Source: Cyclobacteriaceae bacterium (lineage in GTDB: Bacteria; Bacteroidota; Bacteroidia; Cytophagales; Cyclobacteriaceae). From it: a DNA stretch of 6,688 nt. Within the stretch, counting starts at the first letter, position 1. Each line of letters opens with the position of its first letter. Both the position numbers and the translations under genes were made by a program. The notes under the pieces are model-generated. The model was not told where the DNA came from and did not search any database. It saw nothing but the letters and a program-made list of their open reading frames with translations. The stretch is from positions 1-6,688 of the forward strand of contig JAOTYN010000235.1 of assembly GCA_029861825.1 (NCBI GenBank). The letters run 5' to 3'. Shown one piece after another: positions 1 through 6,360 of the stretch.

Positions 1-119
1 GAAAATTACCGTTTATCCTGAAGATTTGACCACTTAAGAGGTTTCCAGTGCTGCCGTATGAAAATTTCCGTTAGTTATCGTAGAGAGGTTAAAAATTTTC
101 TGCACTACCATTCTAAATC
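1..119. other. Upstream region with a short imperfect direct repeat, no assignable gene
   Basis: The first 119 bases hold no gene I can recognise. GAAAATTACCGTT (1-13) recurs with one change as GAAAATTTCCGTT (60-72), and an inverted relative of its first half lies at 91-100. One frame at the left edge closes with TAA at 35-37 (…VYPEDLTT) and could be the tail of an upstream gene, but all three frames close within 40 bases, so this cannot be decided. No convincing promoter for the hydrolase gene is visible. Confidence 0.3.
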
Positions 120-1166
120 ATGAAAACAGCATTGAGTTTATTGGTTATTGTTGGATTAATAATCGCCGGTTGGTTGGTGTTGAAGAGTTTATCTGCCCCA
201 GGTGAAGATTCCGCATTAAGCATGCATCCCAGCAACTTCAAAAAGCCCTTAGTAGAACAGGTTGAATCCTTTCCTCATGTCTTGCCTGCAACCATCAACT
301 TTCTCGATCACACGGTGGCCTACCAGGAGGGGTATGTAAACTCAGCAGGTGTGCGAATTTTCTACCGAGCATTTGGCTCGGGGCAGCCTTTGTTAATCAT
401 TAACGGCGGACCGGGAATGAGCAGTGAAGGCTTTATACCTTTGGCGAAAACCCTTTCTAAAAATTACCGAACCATAATATTTGATCAGCGGGGCACCGGA
501 AAATCCATCATGATTCACCCGGATTCGAAAAATATTACCATGGATCTTATGACGGCAGATATGGAAGCGCTGCGTAACCATTTCAAATTTGAAGGATGGA
601 CCTTAATGGGTCACTCCTTTGGTGGCATGTTAGCAGCTTACTACACTGGCAAACATCCACAAATGGTTCAAGGATTGATCCTTTCTTCCAGTGGTGGACT
701 CGATATGCAGCTGTTTAGCTACATTGACATTAGGGGGAGGCTTACCCAGACTGAAAAAGAATCCCTGCGATACTGGAATCAACAAATAAGTAATGGAGAC
801 ACCACCCATCATGCCGCCTATCAACGCGGATTGGCTTTGGCTCCTGCTTATTTATATAGCGATGAACACATCCCGGTGATCGCAGAGCGACTGACCCAGG
901 GAAATGCACAAATAAACGGTTTGGTGTTTCAGGATATGCGCCGCATCGACTTTGATTGCAAACCGGCATTAAAAAACTTCTCCAGGCCCACCTTGATCAT
1001 ACAGGGGGCAGAAGATATCATTGACCGCGCTACTGCCCAACGTACCAAAGAAATACTGCCGCAGGCCGATATGGTAATCCTGGAGCGCTGCGGACACTAT
1101 GGGTGGCTAGATCAACAGGACCAGTATTATTATGAATTGCAGACCTTCCTCAGCTCCATAGGCTGA
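120..1166 (+). CDS. Alpha/beta hydrolase, proline iminopeptidase-like, with N-terminal membrane anchor or signal
   Basis: This 348-residue protein has the catalytic layout of the alpha/beta hydrolase fold, closest to proline iminopeptidases and related S33 peptidases. Residues 95-99 read NGGPG, the oxyanion-hole motif that is usually HGGPG. Residues 121-129 read FDQRGTGKS, typical of the iminopeptidase branch. GHSFGGM at 164-170 is the nucleophile elbow with Ser166. Asp299 (in GAED) and His326 (in CGHYGW) complete the likely triad. Residues 1-20 form one hydrophobic segment after a lysine, so the enzyme is probably exported or anchored with the catalytic domain outside the cytoplasm, whereas classical iminopeptidases are cytoplasmic. 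The ATG at 120 is chosen because it gives that complete leader; no clear ribosome site precedes it. The substrate is unknown: an N-terminal proline peptide, an ester or an amide are all possible. The fold is certain, the peptidase activity is inference. Confidence 0.9.
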   Translation: MKTALSLLVIVGLIIAGWLVLKSLSAPGEDSALSMHPSNFKKPLVEQVESFPHVLPATINFLDHTVAYQEGYVNSAGVRIFYRAFGSGQPLLIINGGPGMSSEGFIPLAKTLSKNYRTIIFDQRGTGKSIMIHPDSKNITMDLMTADMEALRNHFKFEGWTLMGHSFGGMLAAYYTGKHPQMVQGLILSSSGGLDMQLFSYIDIRGRLTQTEKESLRYWNQQISNGDTTHHAAYQRGLALAPAYLYSDEHIPVIAERLTQGNAQINGLVFQDMRRIDFDCKPALKNFSRPTLIIQGAEDIIDRATAQRTKEILPQADMVILERCGHYGWLDQQDQYYYELQTFLSSIG

Positions 1167-1174
1167 CACAATAA

Positions 1175-1225
1175 TTGGAGCGCTCTGGATTTTTGGCTAT
1201 AATGTACGGGAAGTACGCTCCAGAG
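1175..1225 (+). promoter_or_regulatory. Candidate promoter bracketed by an inverted repeat, upstream of the DUF2157 gene
   Basis: A perfect TATAAT lies at 1198-1203, and a TTG triplet begins 17 bp upstream of it at 1175-1180 (TTGGAG), which is sigma-70-like spacing. The arms TGGAGCG (1176-1182) and CGCTCCA (1216-1222) are perfect complements around it. A second possible pairing joins CTCTGG (1183-1188) and CCAGAG (1220-1225). The two pairings share bases 1220-1222, so they exclude each other. The layout suits an operator or leader hairpin just before the ATG at 1228. It is unusual for Bacteroidota, whose main promoters have TTTG and TAnnTTTG boxes, so a chance match is possible. There is no T-run, so it does not look like an intrinsic terminator for the hydrolase. 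Confidence 0.35.
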
Positions 1226-1227
1226 AT

Positions 1228-2511
1228 ATGAAACCACAAATAGTCAAAGAGCTGGAAGCTCTGCAAAAGGCAGGCGTGCTTTCTGCAGAGGCCGCCGAGG
1301 ATATTAGGTCCTATTATCAGAAAAAGGGTTCCGGGGCACCTGCTCGCATGTTGATTGTTTTTTCCATTTTGGGTGCAGCTCTGGTAGGTTTAGGGGTGAT
1401 CCTGATCATCGCACACAATTGGGATGATCTAAGCCGACCTATAAAGTCGCTATTAGCGCTGGTACCGTTGCTGATGGCTCAGGGCCTCTGCGCTTATGCC
1501 CTATGGCGGAAGAGGGAAAGCCGTGCCTGGCGGGAAGCAGCAGGAGTATTGCTGTTCTTTGCGGTGGGGGCCAGTATTTCATTGATCAGTCAGATCTACA
1601 ACATCCCCGGAAGCCTGGATACCTTTCTGCTTACCTGGATGGCCTTGTGCCTGCCCGTCCTATATATAATGGATTCGTCCATGAGTTCTTTGCTGTATTT
1701 GATAGGGATCACCACCTATGCGGCAGAGGCGGGCTATTGGAATTGGCGTGGCGATGACCCCTATTTATATTGGCTATTGCTGGCACTAGTGGTGCCTTAT
1801 TATATCCGGCTTATCAAAAACCAACCAGGGGGTAATTTTACCAGCTTTCATAATTGGTTCATTCCCGGCTCCTTGTTGATGGCATTGGGCACACTCACAC
1901 AGGATGCCCCAGAGTACATGTTTATGGCCTATCTGGCCCTGTTGGGGATTTTCTATCTAATCGGAAACCGGGATTTCCTAAAGAATTCCAAGATCCGCAA
2001 CAATGGTTATCTGGTACAGGGGTCACTGGGGACCATGGGTATATTGCTGGCCTTGAGTTTTAATTGGTTCTGGAAAGACATGGCTACTGGGGATCTTTCG
2101 GATTGGAGTACCGCTCCAGAGTTATGGCTGAGTATCATTTTGATCCTGGCAGGCCTGGTACTACTGGTTCGCTACCAGAGATTTACCAGCAAGGATCTGG
2201 TACCGCAGGAGCTCCTGTTTATCATATTTGTGCCCATCTTTTTTATGGGAAGTCATTGGCCGGTGCTGTCACAGGTGTTGATCAATGCCTGTGTCTTTCT
2301 CATGGGACTTTTTGTAATAAGAAAGGGCGCCCGTCAGGATCACTTAGGGGTACTTAACTACGGCTTGCTGATCATTACTGCCCTGGTAATCTGTCGCTTC
2401 TTTGATACCAACATGAGTTTCGTATTACGGGGCATGCTTTTTGTTGCTGTAGGCGTAGGGTTTTTCCTAGCTAATTATTTCTTAATCAAAAGCCGCAAAG
2501 CCCATGTTTGA
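1228..2511 (+). CDS. DUF2157 domain polytopic membrane protein
   Basis: This 427-residue protein starts with a soluble helical stretch (residues 1-35: leucine, alanine and charged residues, ending YYQKKG). About 12 to 14 hydrophobic segments follow from residue 42 to the end. The N-terminal part matches the DUF2157 pattern as I know it: the amphipathic start, then a glycine-rich first membrane segment leading into IAHNWDDLSR (61-70), and the later ISLISQIYNIPG motif (118-129). Basic residues at the extreme C-terminus (KSRKAHV) suggest a cytoplasmic tail. It is the first gene of a tight cluster, and its last 8 bp overlap the next gene, a GDYXXLXY protein. These two families commonly occur together, sometimes with a DUF4401 protein between them; none is present here. 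The molecular function is not known. Family assignment is strong; topology counts are estimates. Confidence 0.88.
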   Translation: MKPQIVKELEALQKAGVLSAEAAEDIRSYYQKKGSGAPARMLIVFSILGAALVGLGVILIIAHNWDDLSRPIKSLLALVPLLMAQGLCAYALWRKRESRAWREAAGVLLFFAVGASISLISQIYNIPGSLDTFLLTWMALCLPVLYIMDSSMSSLLYLIGITTYAAEAGYWNWRGDDPYLYWLLLALVVPYYIRLIKNQPGGNFTSFHNWFIPGSLLMALGTLTQDAPEYMFMAYLALLGIFYLIGNRDFLKNSKIRNNGYLVQGSLGTMGILLALSFNWFWKDMATGDLSDWSTAPELWLSIILILAGLVLLVRYQRFTSKDLVPQELLFIIFVPIFFMGSHWPVLSQVLINACVFLMGLFVIRKGARQDHLGVLNYGLLIITALVICRFFDTNMSFVLRGMLFVAVGVGFFLANYFLIKSRKAHV

Positions 2512-3088
2512 CCGGAAAATCACCCTTTTAATCTTTGCAGCCATGGTACTGGCACAGTGGTACGTGCCCGGCAGCATGATCCTGCAGCGTGAGGCCACCA
2601 TAGATAAAGGCCAGGCATTCAAGTTCAAATGTCAACCCATAGATCCGATCGATCCATTTCGTGGAAAGTATATTACCCTAGGATTTGATGCCGATAATTA
2701 CTCTTTTAACTCCACCATTGATGATCAATTGTGGAGTTACGGTCATTTAGCTTATGTGACCATTAAAAATGATGAAAGTGATTTTGCCAGAATTACCGGG
2801 GTAAGTAACACCAAACCTGATGCTGGCGCGGCCTTTTTCCAGGCCACTATTCGAGGAGTTTCCTATATCGAAACTGATAAGAAAGGCTCGCTTACTTTTG
2901 AATTCCCCTTTAACCGGTTTTACATGGAAGAGAGCAAAGCACCCCTGGCTGAGCAGCTTTACGGTGAGCAATTAAGCGACTCCACTAGTTTGGTATACGG
3001 GTTGGTCAGTATATATAAGGGGAACGCGGTATTAACCGATGTAATTATTAACGGCCAGTCCATCAAGGAAGCAGTGGAAAATATGTAG
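2504..3088 (+). CDS. GDYXXLXY domain protein, membrane-anchored
   Basis: This 194-residue protein has one hydrophobic segment at residues 6-22, which is a signal anchor. A beta-rich domain follows and probably lies outside the cytoplasm. The family motif lies in a DPIDP stretch followed by GKYITLGF at residues 54-61, so the usual Gly-Asp-Tyr and final Tyr have become Gly-Lys-Tyr and Phe. A second conserved block, FEFPFNRFYMEES (132-144), and a C-terminal part of the type 'added value, inferred loop, IINGQSI' also fit the family. The start at 2504 overlaps the DUF2157 stop in the sequence ATGTTTGA, an 8-bp overlap that suggests translational coupling. The protein probably works with the DUF2157 membrane protein, an inference from co-occurrence and overlap; no biochemical role is established for the family. 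Confidence 0.85.
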   Translation: MFDRKITLLIFAAMVLAQWYVPGSMILQREATIDKGQAFKFKCQPIDPIDPFRGKYITLGFDADNYSFNSTIDDQLWSYGHLAYVTIKNDESDFARITGVSNTKPDAGAAFFQATIRGVSYIETDKKGSLTFEFPFNRFYMEESKAPLAEQLYGEQLSDSTSLVYGLVSIYKGNAVLTDVIINGQSIKEAVENM

Positions 3089-3092
3089 TATC

Positions 3093-3713
3093 ATGAAAAA
3101 ATTGCTGTGGATTATTTTTGCCTTCTTCGCGATTGGCGTGGGTCTGTATCCAACACTATTCATATTTCAAGACATGAGTCAGGGCTTACTGGGCTCCAAA
3201 TCGGAAGCCTTACGCGCTGGTATTTGGAATACCGCCTTTTACTTGCATATCTTTTTAGGAGGTGTGAGCCTATTGACCGGATGGTCCCAGTTCAGCAGTC
3301 GATTACGTAAGGCTCGATTGAATCTGCACCGGACTTTGGGAAAGATCTATGTAGCTGCAGTGTTTATCAGCGGTTTAGCAGGACTTTATATAGCCTTTTT
3401 TGCAGAAGGAGGGCTAGTGGCCAAGTTTGGATTTGGCTTTTTGGCTGCCGGCTGGCTCACCACTACTTCTTTGGCTTTTTGGACCATCCGTTCCCGTAAG
3501 ATCGAGGAGCACCAGCGATGGATGATCCGCAGTTATGCCCTAACCTTTGCGGCCGTAACCTTAAGAATTTACCTGCCTATATTTGATATTTTCACCGACA
3601 TGCAATTCCTGGAATCTTACCGGATCATTGCCTGGCTGTGCTGGGTACCCAACCTGACCTTAGCCGAGTGGTACATTCGCGACAAACTATCGCTAAAATC
3701 AGCGGTGGTTTAG
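3093..3713 (+). CDS. DUF2306 domain membrane protein
   Basis: This 206-residue protein has about six hydrophobic segments (roughly 4-24, 46-66, 85-103, 110-130, 145-163 and 178-194). The pattern matches DUF2306: a histidine in a membrane segment (His52), a GWSQF motif (63-67) followed by arginines, HRTLGKIY with His79, and EEHQRWMIRSYALTFAAVTLR (from about residue 138) with His140. These histidines recur in the family and could bind a cofactor or metal, but that is speculation. The gene starts 4 bp after the GDYXXLXY stop, so it is very probably the third gene of the same operon. Its stop TAG at 3711-3713 overlaps the stop of the convergent transporter gene. No function is known for the family. 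Confidence 0.85.
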   Translation: MKKLLWIIFAFFAIGVGLYPTLFIFQDMSQGLLGSKSEALRAGIWNTAFYLHIFLGGVSLLTGWSQFSSRLRKARLNLHRTLGKIYVAAVFISGLAGLYIAFFAEGGLVAKFGFGFLAAGWLTTTSLAFWTIRSRKIEEHQRWMIRSYALTFAAVTLRIYLPIFDIFTDMQFLESYRIIAWLCWVPNLTLAEWYIRDKLSLKSAVV

Positions 3714-5065
3714 TGATTACTCAGTTGGATAAATCCGTATAAGGCCACCATGGAAATGGAGGCTACGCTCAACCACAACACCAGATCATACACCAGCTTA
3801 GGCTTGAAAGCGGCTTCTGTTCGCCAGTATCGAAAATGCAAGGTGGCAATTACTACCAGCAACAGTAATATGGATCCCATGATTCCCCCGATTATTACCA
3901 TCAAAACCGGTAATTTCATAAAAAGAAACATTATAGCCCACAAGAGCGGCAAGGCCCACGCCAATATGGCTATACTGCGCTTTCTCTGTCTCAAATCCAG
4001 AAAATCGATCCATCCCAATTGACCGAAGATATCGGAATATTGACGGGTCAATGCCGCCAACGCCGCGAAAAGCGTGGAAAACAACACCACAAAAGAACCC
4101 AGTAGAAACCAGGGTTTGGCATTCGGTCCCAGCGAGGCGGTGTACATATTGGACAGGGACTCAATAACTTCATAACCCTCAGGCACCCGACCCTGGACAT
4201 GTAAGACTGCCGCGCCCAGCAAATAGAAAGCCGCGGTCACCATGGTGTAGATCACCATAGCTAATAAGGCATCTAAATGCATCACCTTGATCCATCCCCG
4301 GGCTCTTTGCTGCCATTCGGGGCTACCGTCATTAGGACCGGTGTGCGCGGCATAGCCTTTCTCCAGGCACCAGTAATTGTAATGGATGATCTCATCGCCT
4401 CCTACCCCGGTAATGCCAAAGGCACCAAAAACTACTGCTACCGCTGCCACCGGGAGCTGAAATCGCAATCCGGAAGCGATAGAATCCCAGGTTAATGCAT
4501 AATCCGTATAGGTCAAAAAATACAAGGCGGTGAATGTGAAAATGGTGAAGAAGGCAATAAGTACTAAAGATATTTTCTCAATGGAACCATAGTATCCCTT
4601 AAAGACCAGCAAAGCCACCACGATCACCACCACAAATACTGCTACCACCAGAGGAATTTGAGGCCAAATCATGTTTAGGATAATGGCAACGCCTCCCACA
4701 ATGCCCCCTAATTGCAAAAGTTTCACCGATTGAATTAACAAAACCAGCCAGACCGACCACCTGGATCCACCCCATTGGGGGCCCGGCAAGGCACTAAAGG
4801 CTTTCATAGCACTTTCGCCGCTTAAAATGGTGTGTTTTCCCATCTCCAGCTGTACCATTACCTTTACCAAACAACTGACTATGACCACCCAAAAGGTAAC
4901 AAAACCAGCCTTAGCTCCCAGAGTGGTGGTGGCAATCAACTCTCCGGAACCGACAATAGAAGCAGAAAGGATAAAACTGGGGCCCAAATAACGTAATCTG
5001 CCGCGAAATGCCGTGGGCGGCTCCTTGATGTTTTCAGGAGTGAGGATATATGGGTCTTCCGACAT
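3710..5065 (-). CDS. Nramp-superfamily transporter lacking the canonical metal-site motifs
   Basis: This 451-residue protein has about eleven membrane segments and the LeuT-like layout of Nramp/MntH metal transporters. The first segment, from LGPSFILSAS onward, aligns without gaps with MntH from memory. Where MntH has Asp-Pro-Gly-Asn, this protein has Gly39-Ser40-Gly41-Glu42, continuing as LIATT. In the sixth segment the Met-Pro-His motif is replaced by Gly222-Gly223-Asp224-Glu225, followed by IIHYNYWCLEKGY. The direct ligands of the classical Mn(II)/Fe(II) site are therefore absent, while new acidic residues (Glu42, Asp224, Glu225) occupy the same region. It probably moves a cation or another substrate with different chemistry; the substrate is unknown. 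A basic and proline-containing N-terminus precedes the first segment. The gene converges with the DUF2306 gene and is monocistronic as far as the window shows. Confidence 0.87.
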   Translation of the reverse strand: MSEDPYILTPENIKEPPTAFRGRLRYLGPSFILSASIVGSGELIATTTLGAKAGFVTFWVVIVSCLVKVMVQLEMGKHTILSGESAMKAFSALPGPQWGGSRWSVWLVLLIQSVKLLQLGGIVGGVAIILNMIWPQIPLVVAVFVVVIVVALLVFKGYYGSIEKISLVLIAFFTIFTFTALYFLTYTDYALTWDSIASGLRFQLPVAAVAVVFGAFGITGVGGDEIIHYNYWCLEKGYAAHTGPNDGSPEWQQRARGWIKVMHLDALLAMVIYTMVTAAFYLLGAAVLHVQGRVPEGYEVIESLSNMYTASLGPNAKPWFLLGSFVVLFSTLFAALAALTRQYSDIFGQLGWIDFLDLRQRKRSIAILAWALPLLWAIMFLFMKLPVLMVIIGGIMGSILLLLVVIATLHFRYWRTEAAFKPKLVYDLVLWLSVASISMVALYGFIQLSNH

Positions 5066-5068
5066 GCA

Positions 5069-5099
5069 CGGTATTTTTTAAACCCGGTATTTTATTTAA
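5069..5099. repeat. Imperfect tandem repeat next to the transporter start
   Basis: CGGTATTTT occurs at 5069-5077 and again at 5085-5093, a 16-bp period, each copy followed by an A/T-rich run ending in TTAA. Read on the minus strand this is AAAATACCG twice, just upstream of the transporter ATG at 5065. The repeat could be a pair of regulator half-sites facing the same way, or only low-complexity sequence. No Bacteroidota-type TAnnTTTG box is recognisable on the minus strand here. Confidence 0.35.
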
Positions 5100-5119
5100 T
5101 ATGGATATATCCCTGCAGC

Positions 5120-5166
5120 TTTGCAAGCTTTAAGGGTGATCTGCTTATATATTAGTTATACTAATA
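5120..5166 (+). promoter_or_regulatory. Candidate promoter and operator-like inverted repeat before the VOC gene
   Basis: TATTAGT (5150-5156) and ACTAATA (5160-5166) form a perfect 7-bp inverted repeat with a 3-bp spacer, ending 11 bp before the VOC ATG at 5178. The first arm overlaps TATATTAG (5148-5155), which matches five of the six fixed positions of the Bacteroidota -7 box TAnnTTTG. A TTTG lies at 5120-5123, but it is 24 bp upstream of that box and the usual spacing is about 19 to 21, so the promoter call is weak. A dimeric repressor at the inverted repeat would cover the expected transcription start. Confidence 0.3.
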
Positions 5167-5177
5167 ACGTACTGAAT

Positions 5178-5576
5178 ATGAATGCATTTCTAGAGTGCAA
5201 GGCCACCATACGTACCCGTGACTATACAGCTTCCTGTCATTTTTACCAGCAAATCCTGGGATTGGATTTGATTGAATCTTGGCAGGACGCTCAGGACCGC
5301 GGAAGTATTTTTCGATTGGACAAAAGGGGCGGCAGTTTGTTAGAGATCTCAGAGTTAGGCACCAGACATGAATCCTATCGTGCGGAGTTTGCTCAGCCAG
5401 CCACCATGAAAATGGATCTGCAAATGGCCACTGACGATTTACAACATTGGGTGGAAAAGCTGCAGGGTAATTGGGAATTCAGAGGTCCAGTGTCCAGACC
5501 TTGGGGCAGCGAATATTTGTACCTGAAAGATCCAGACGGGGTACAGGTCATCATTTACAAATATCAGAACCCATGA
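5178..5576 (+). CDS. VOC-superfamily protein (glyoxalase/bleomycin-resistance fold)
   Basis: This 132-residue protein has the paired beta-alpha-beta-beta-beta layout of the vicinal oxygen chelate fold. The first half reads ATIRTRDY then FYQQILGLDL (residues 22-31) and ends in LLEIS with Glu56. The second half has RPWGSEYLYLKDPDG (about 108-122), the typical closing motif. Of the four metal-ligand positions in glyoxalase I, only Glu56 seems kept: Lys8 or Ala9 stands where the first histidine or glutamine would be, and no acidic residue follows DPDG at the usual place (VQVIIYKY). The protein is therefore more likely a binding or sequestration member than a lyase. The ATG at 5178 is chosen because VOC homology begins there; an upstream in-frame TTG at 5121 would add an unconserved leader across the inverted repeat. 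The ligand is unknown. Confidence 0.8.
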   Translation: MNAFLECKATIRTRDYTASCHFYQQILGLDLIESWQDAQDRGSIFRLDKRGGSLLEISELGTRHESYRAEFAQPATMKMDLQMATDDLQHWVEKLQGNWEFRGPVSRPWGSEYLYLKDPDGVQVIIYKYQNP

Positions 5577-5596
5577 AATGTCCGAAAAAACCACAC

Positions 5597-5608
5597 ATGA
5601 TCGATCAT
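5597..5608. repeat. Perfect 12-bp palindrome in the VOC-DUF899 gap
   Basis: ATGATCGATCAT reads the same on both strands and lies 20 bp before the DUF899 ATG. It is a possible dimer-binding operator in an A/T-rich 52-bp gap that also contains TATAAA (5613-5618). A 12-bp palindrome arises by chance in a gap this size only rarely (about 1 in 100 by base counting), but there is no second copy in the window to support it. Confidence 0.3.
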
Positions 5609-5628
5609 AGAATATAAAACATATAATC

Positions 5629-6312
5629 ATGGAACATACGGTAGTTAGCAAAGAAGAATGGTTGAACCTGCGACGCGACCTGCTTCAGCAGGAAAAAGAG
5701 TTCACCAAAGCCCGGGAAGCCATGGCCGCTTTGCGCCGGGCCCTGCCCTGGGTTAAAATAGACAAAGATTACATTTTTGAAACCGTTGAGGGCCCCAAGT
5801 CCCTAGGGGAGTTGTTTGGACCCCATAGCCAGTTGATAGTCTATCATTTTATGTTCGGACCAGATTGGGAAGAAGGCTGCAAAAGCTGTTCTTTCTGGGC
5901 CGATAATTACAACAACGCGGTAATCCACCTAAATCAAAGGGATGTACATCTGATCACCGTATCCCGGGGACCATTGGAGAAGCTGCAAGCATTCAAAAAA
6001 CGCATGGGTTGGACCTTCGAATGGGTAAGTTCAGCAAAGAATAGCTTCAATTTTGACTTTAATGTGTCCTTTCCGGACCAAGATGAGGGCTTATATAACT
6101 TTAGCATGGGAAAGGTTGGTGAGGAAATGCCTGGGATCAGCGTTTTTTACAAGGATGAGGATGGGCAAGTATACCATACTTACTCGCGATTCGCCCGGGG
6201 GCTGGACCTGCTGAATGCCACCTATCATTTGTTGGATCTGGTACCCAAAGGGCGGAACGAAGAGGGTTTACCTTACACTCAGGCTTGGATTAAACTCAAG
6301 GACCAATATTGA
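5629..6312 (+). CDS. DUF899 family thioredoxin-like protein
   Basis: This 227-residue protein fits DUF899 (thioredoxin-like superfamily) from end to end. The N-terminal charged helix reads EWLNLRRDLLQQEKEFTK. The core has YHFMFGPDWEEGCKSCSFWAD (from about residue 72), with a Cys84-Lys-Ser-Cys87 pair in the active-site position. Then follow VSRGPLEKLQAFKKRMGW (111-128), FNFDF, and the C-terminal YSRFARGLDLLNATYHLLDL and PKGRNEEGLPYTQ blocks. Length is close to the family norm, and the end at DQY looks natural; two stop codons stand in tandem (TGATGA, 6310-6315). The CxxC implies a thiol redox role in the cytoplasm, as there is no signal peptide, but no substrate is known. It sits 52 bp after the VOC gene and may share its transcript. 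Confidence 0.9.
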   Translation: MEHTVVSKEEWLNLRRDLLQQEKEFTKAREAMAALRRALPWVKIDKDYIFETVEGPKSLGELFGPHSQLIVYHFMFGPDWEEGCKSCSFWADNYNNAVIHLNQRDVHLITVSRGPLEKLQAFKKRMGWTFEWVSSAKNSFNFDFNVSFPDQDEGLYNFSMGKVGEEMPGISVFYKDEDGQVYHTYSRFARGLDLLNATYHLLDLVPKGRNEEGLPYTQAWIKLKDQY

Positions 6313-6360
6313 TGAGGTTGCCCCTAACCAACCGCTCTTAGATTCGTTTATATTTAAAGA

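Noticed and set aside
58..123. A 21-codon frame (MKISVSYRREV…) ending in an ATGA overlap with the hydrolase start
   Set aside because: It could be a leader peptide, but it has no recognisable pattern, no ribosome site and a length expected by chance.
1503..2357. Three plus-strand open frames inside the DUF2157 gene
   Set aside because: They lie wholly within a well-supported membrane protein gene in another frame and have no family signature.
5117..5129. AGCTT-TGC-AAGCT small inverted repeat in the divergent region
   Set aside because: Five-base arms with a HindIII-like core are too short to separate from chance.
5121..5177. Upstream TTG-initiated extension of the VOC protein by 19 residues
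   Set aside because: The added residues do not resemble a VOC N-terminus, cross the inverted repeat and need a rare start codon; ATG 5178 begins exactly where family similarity begins.
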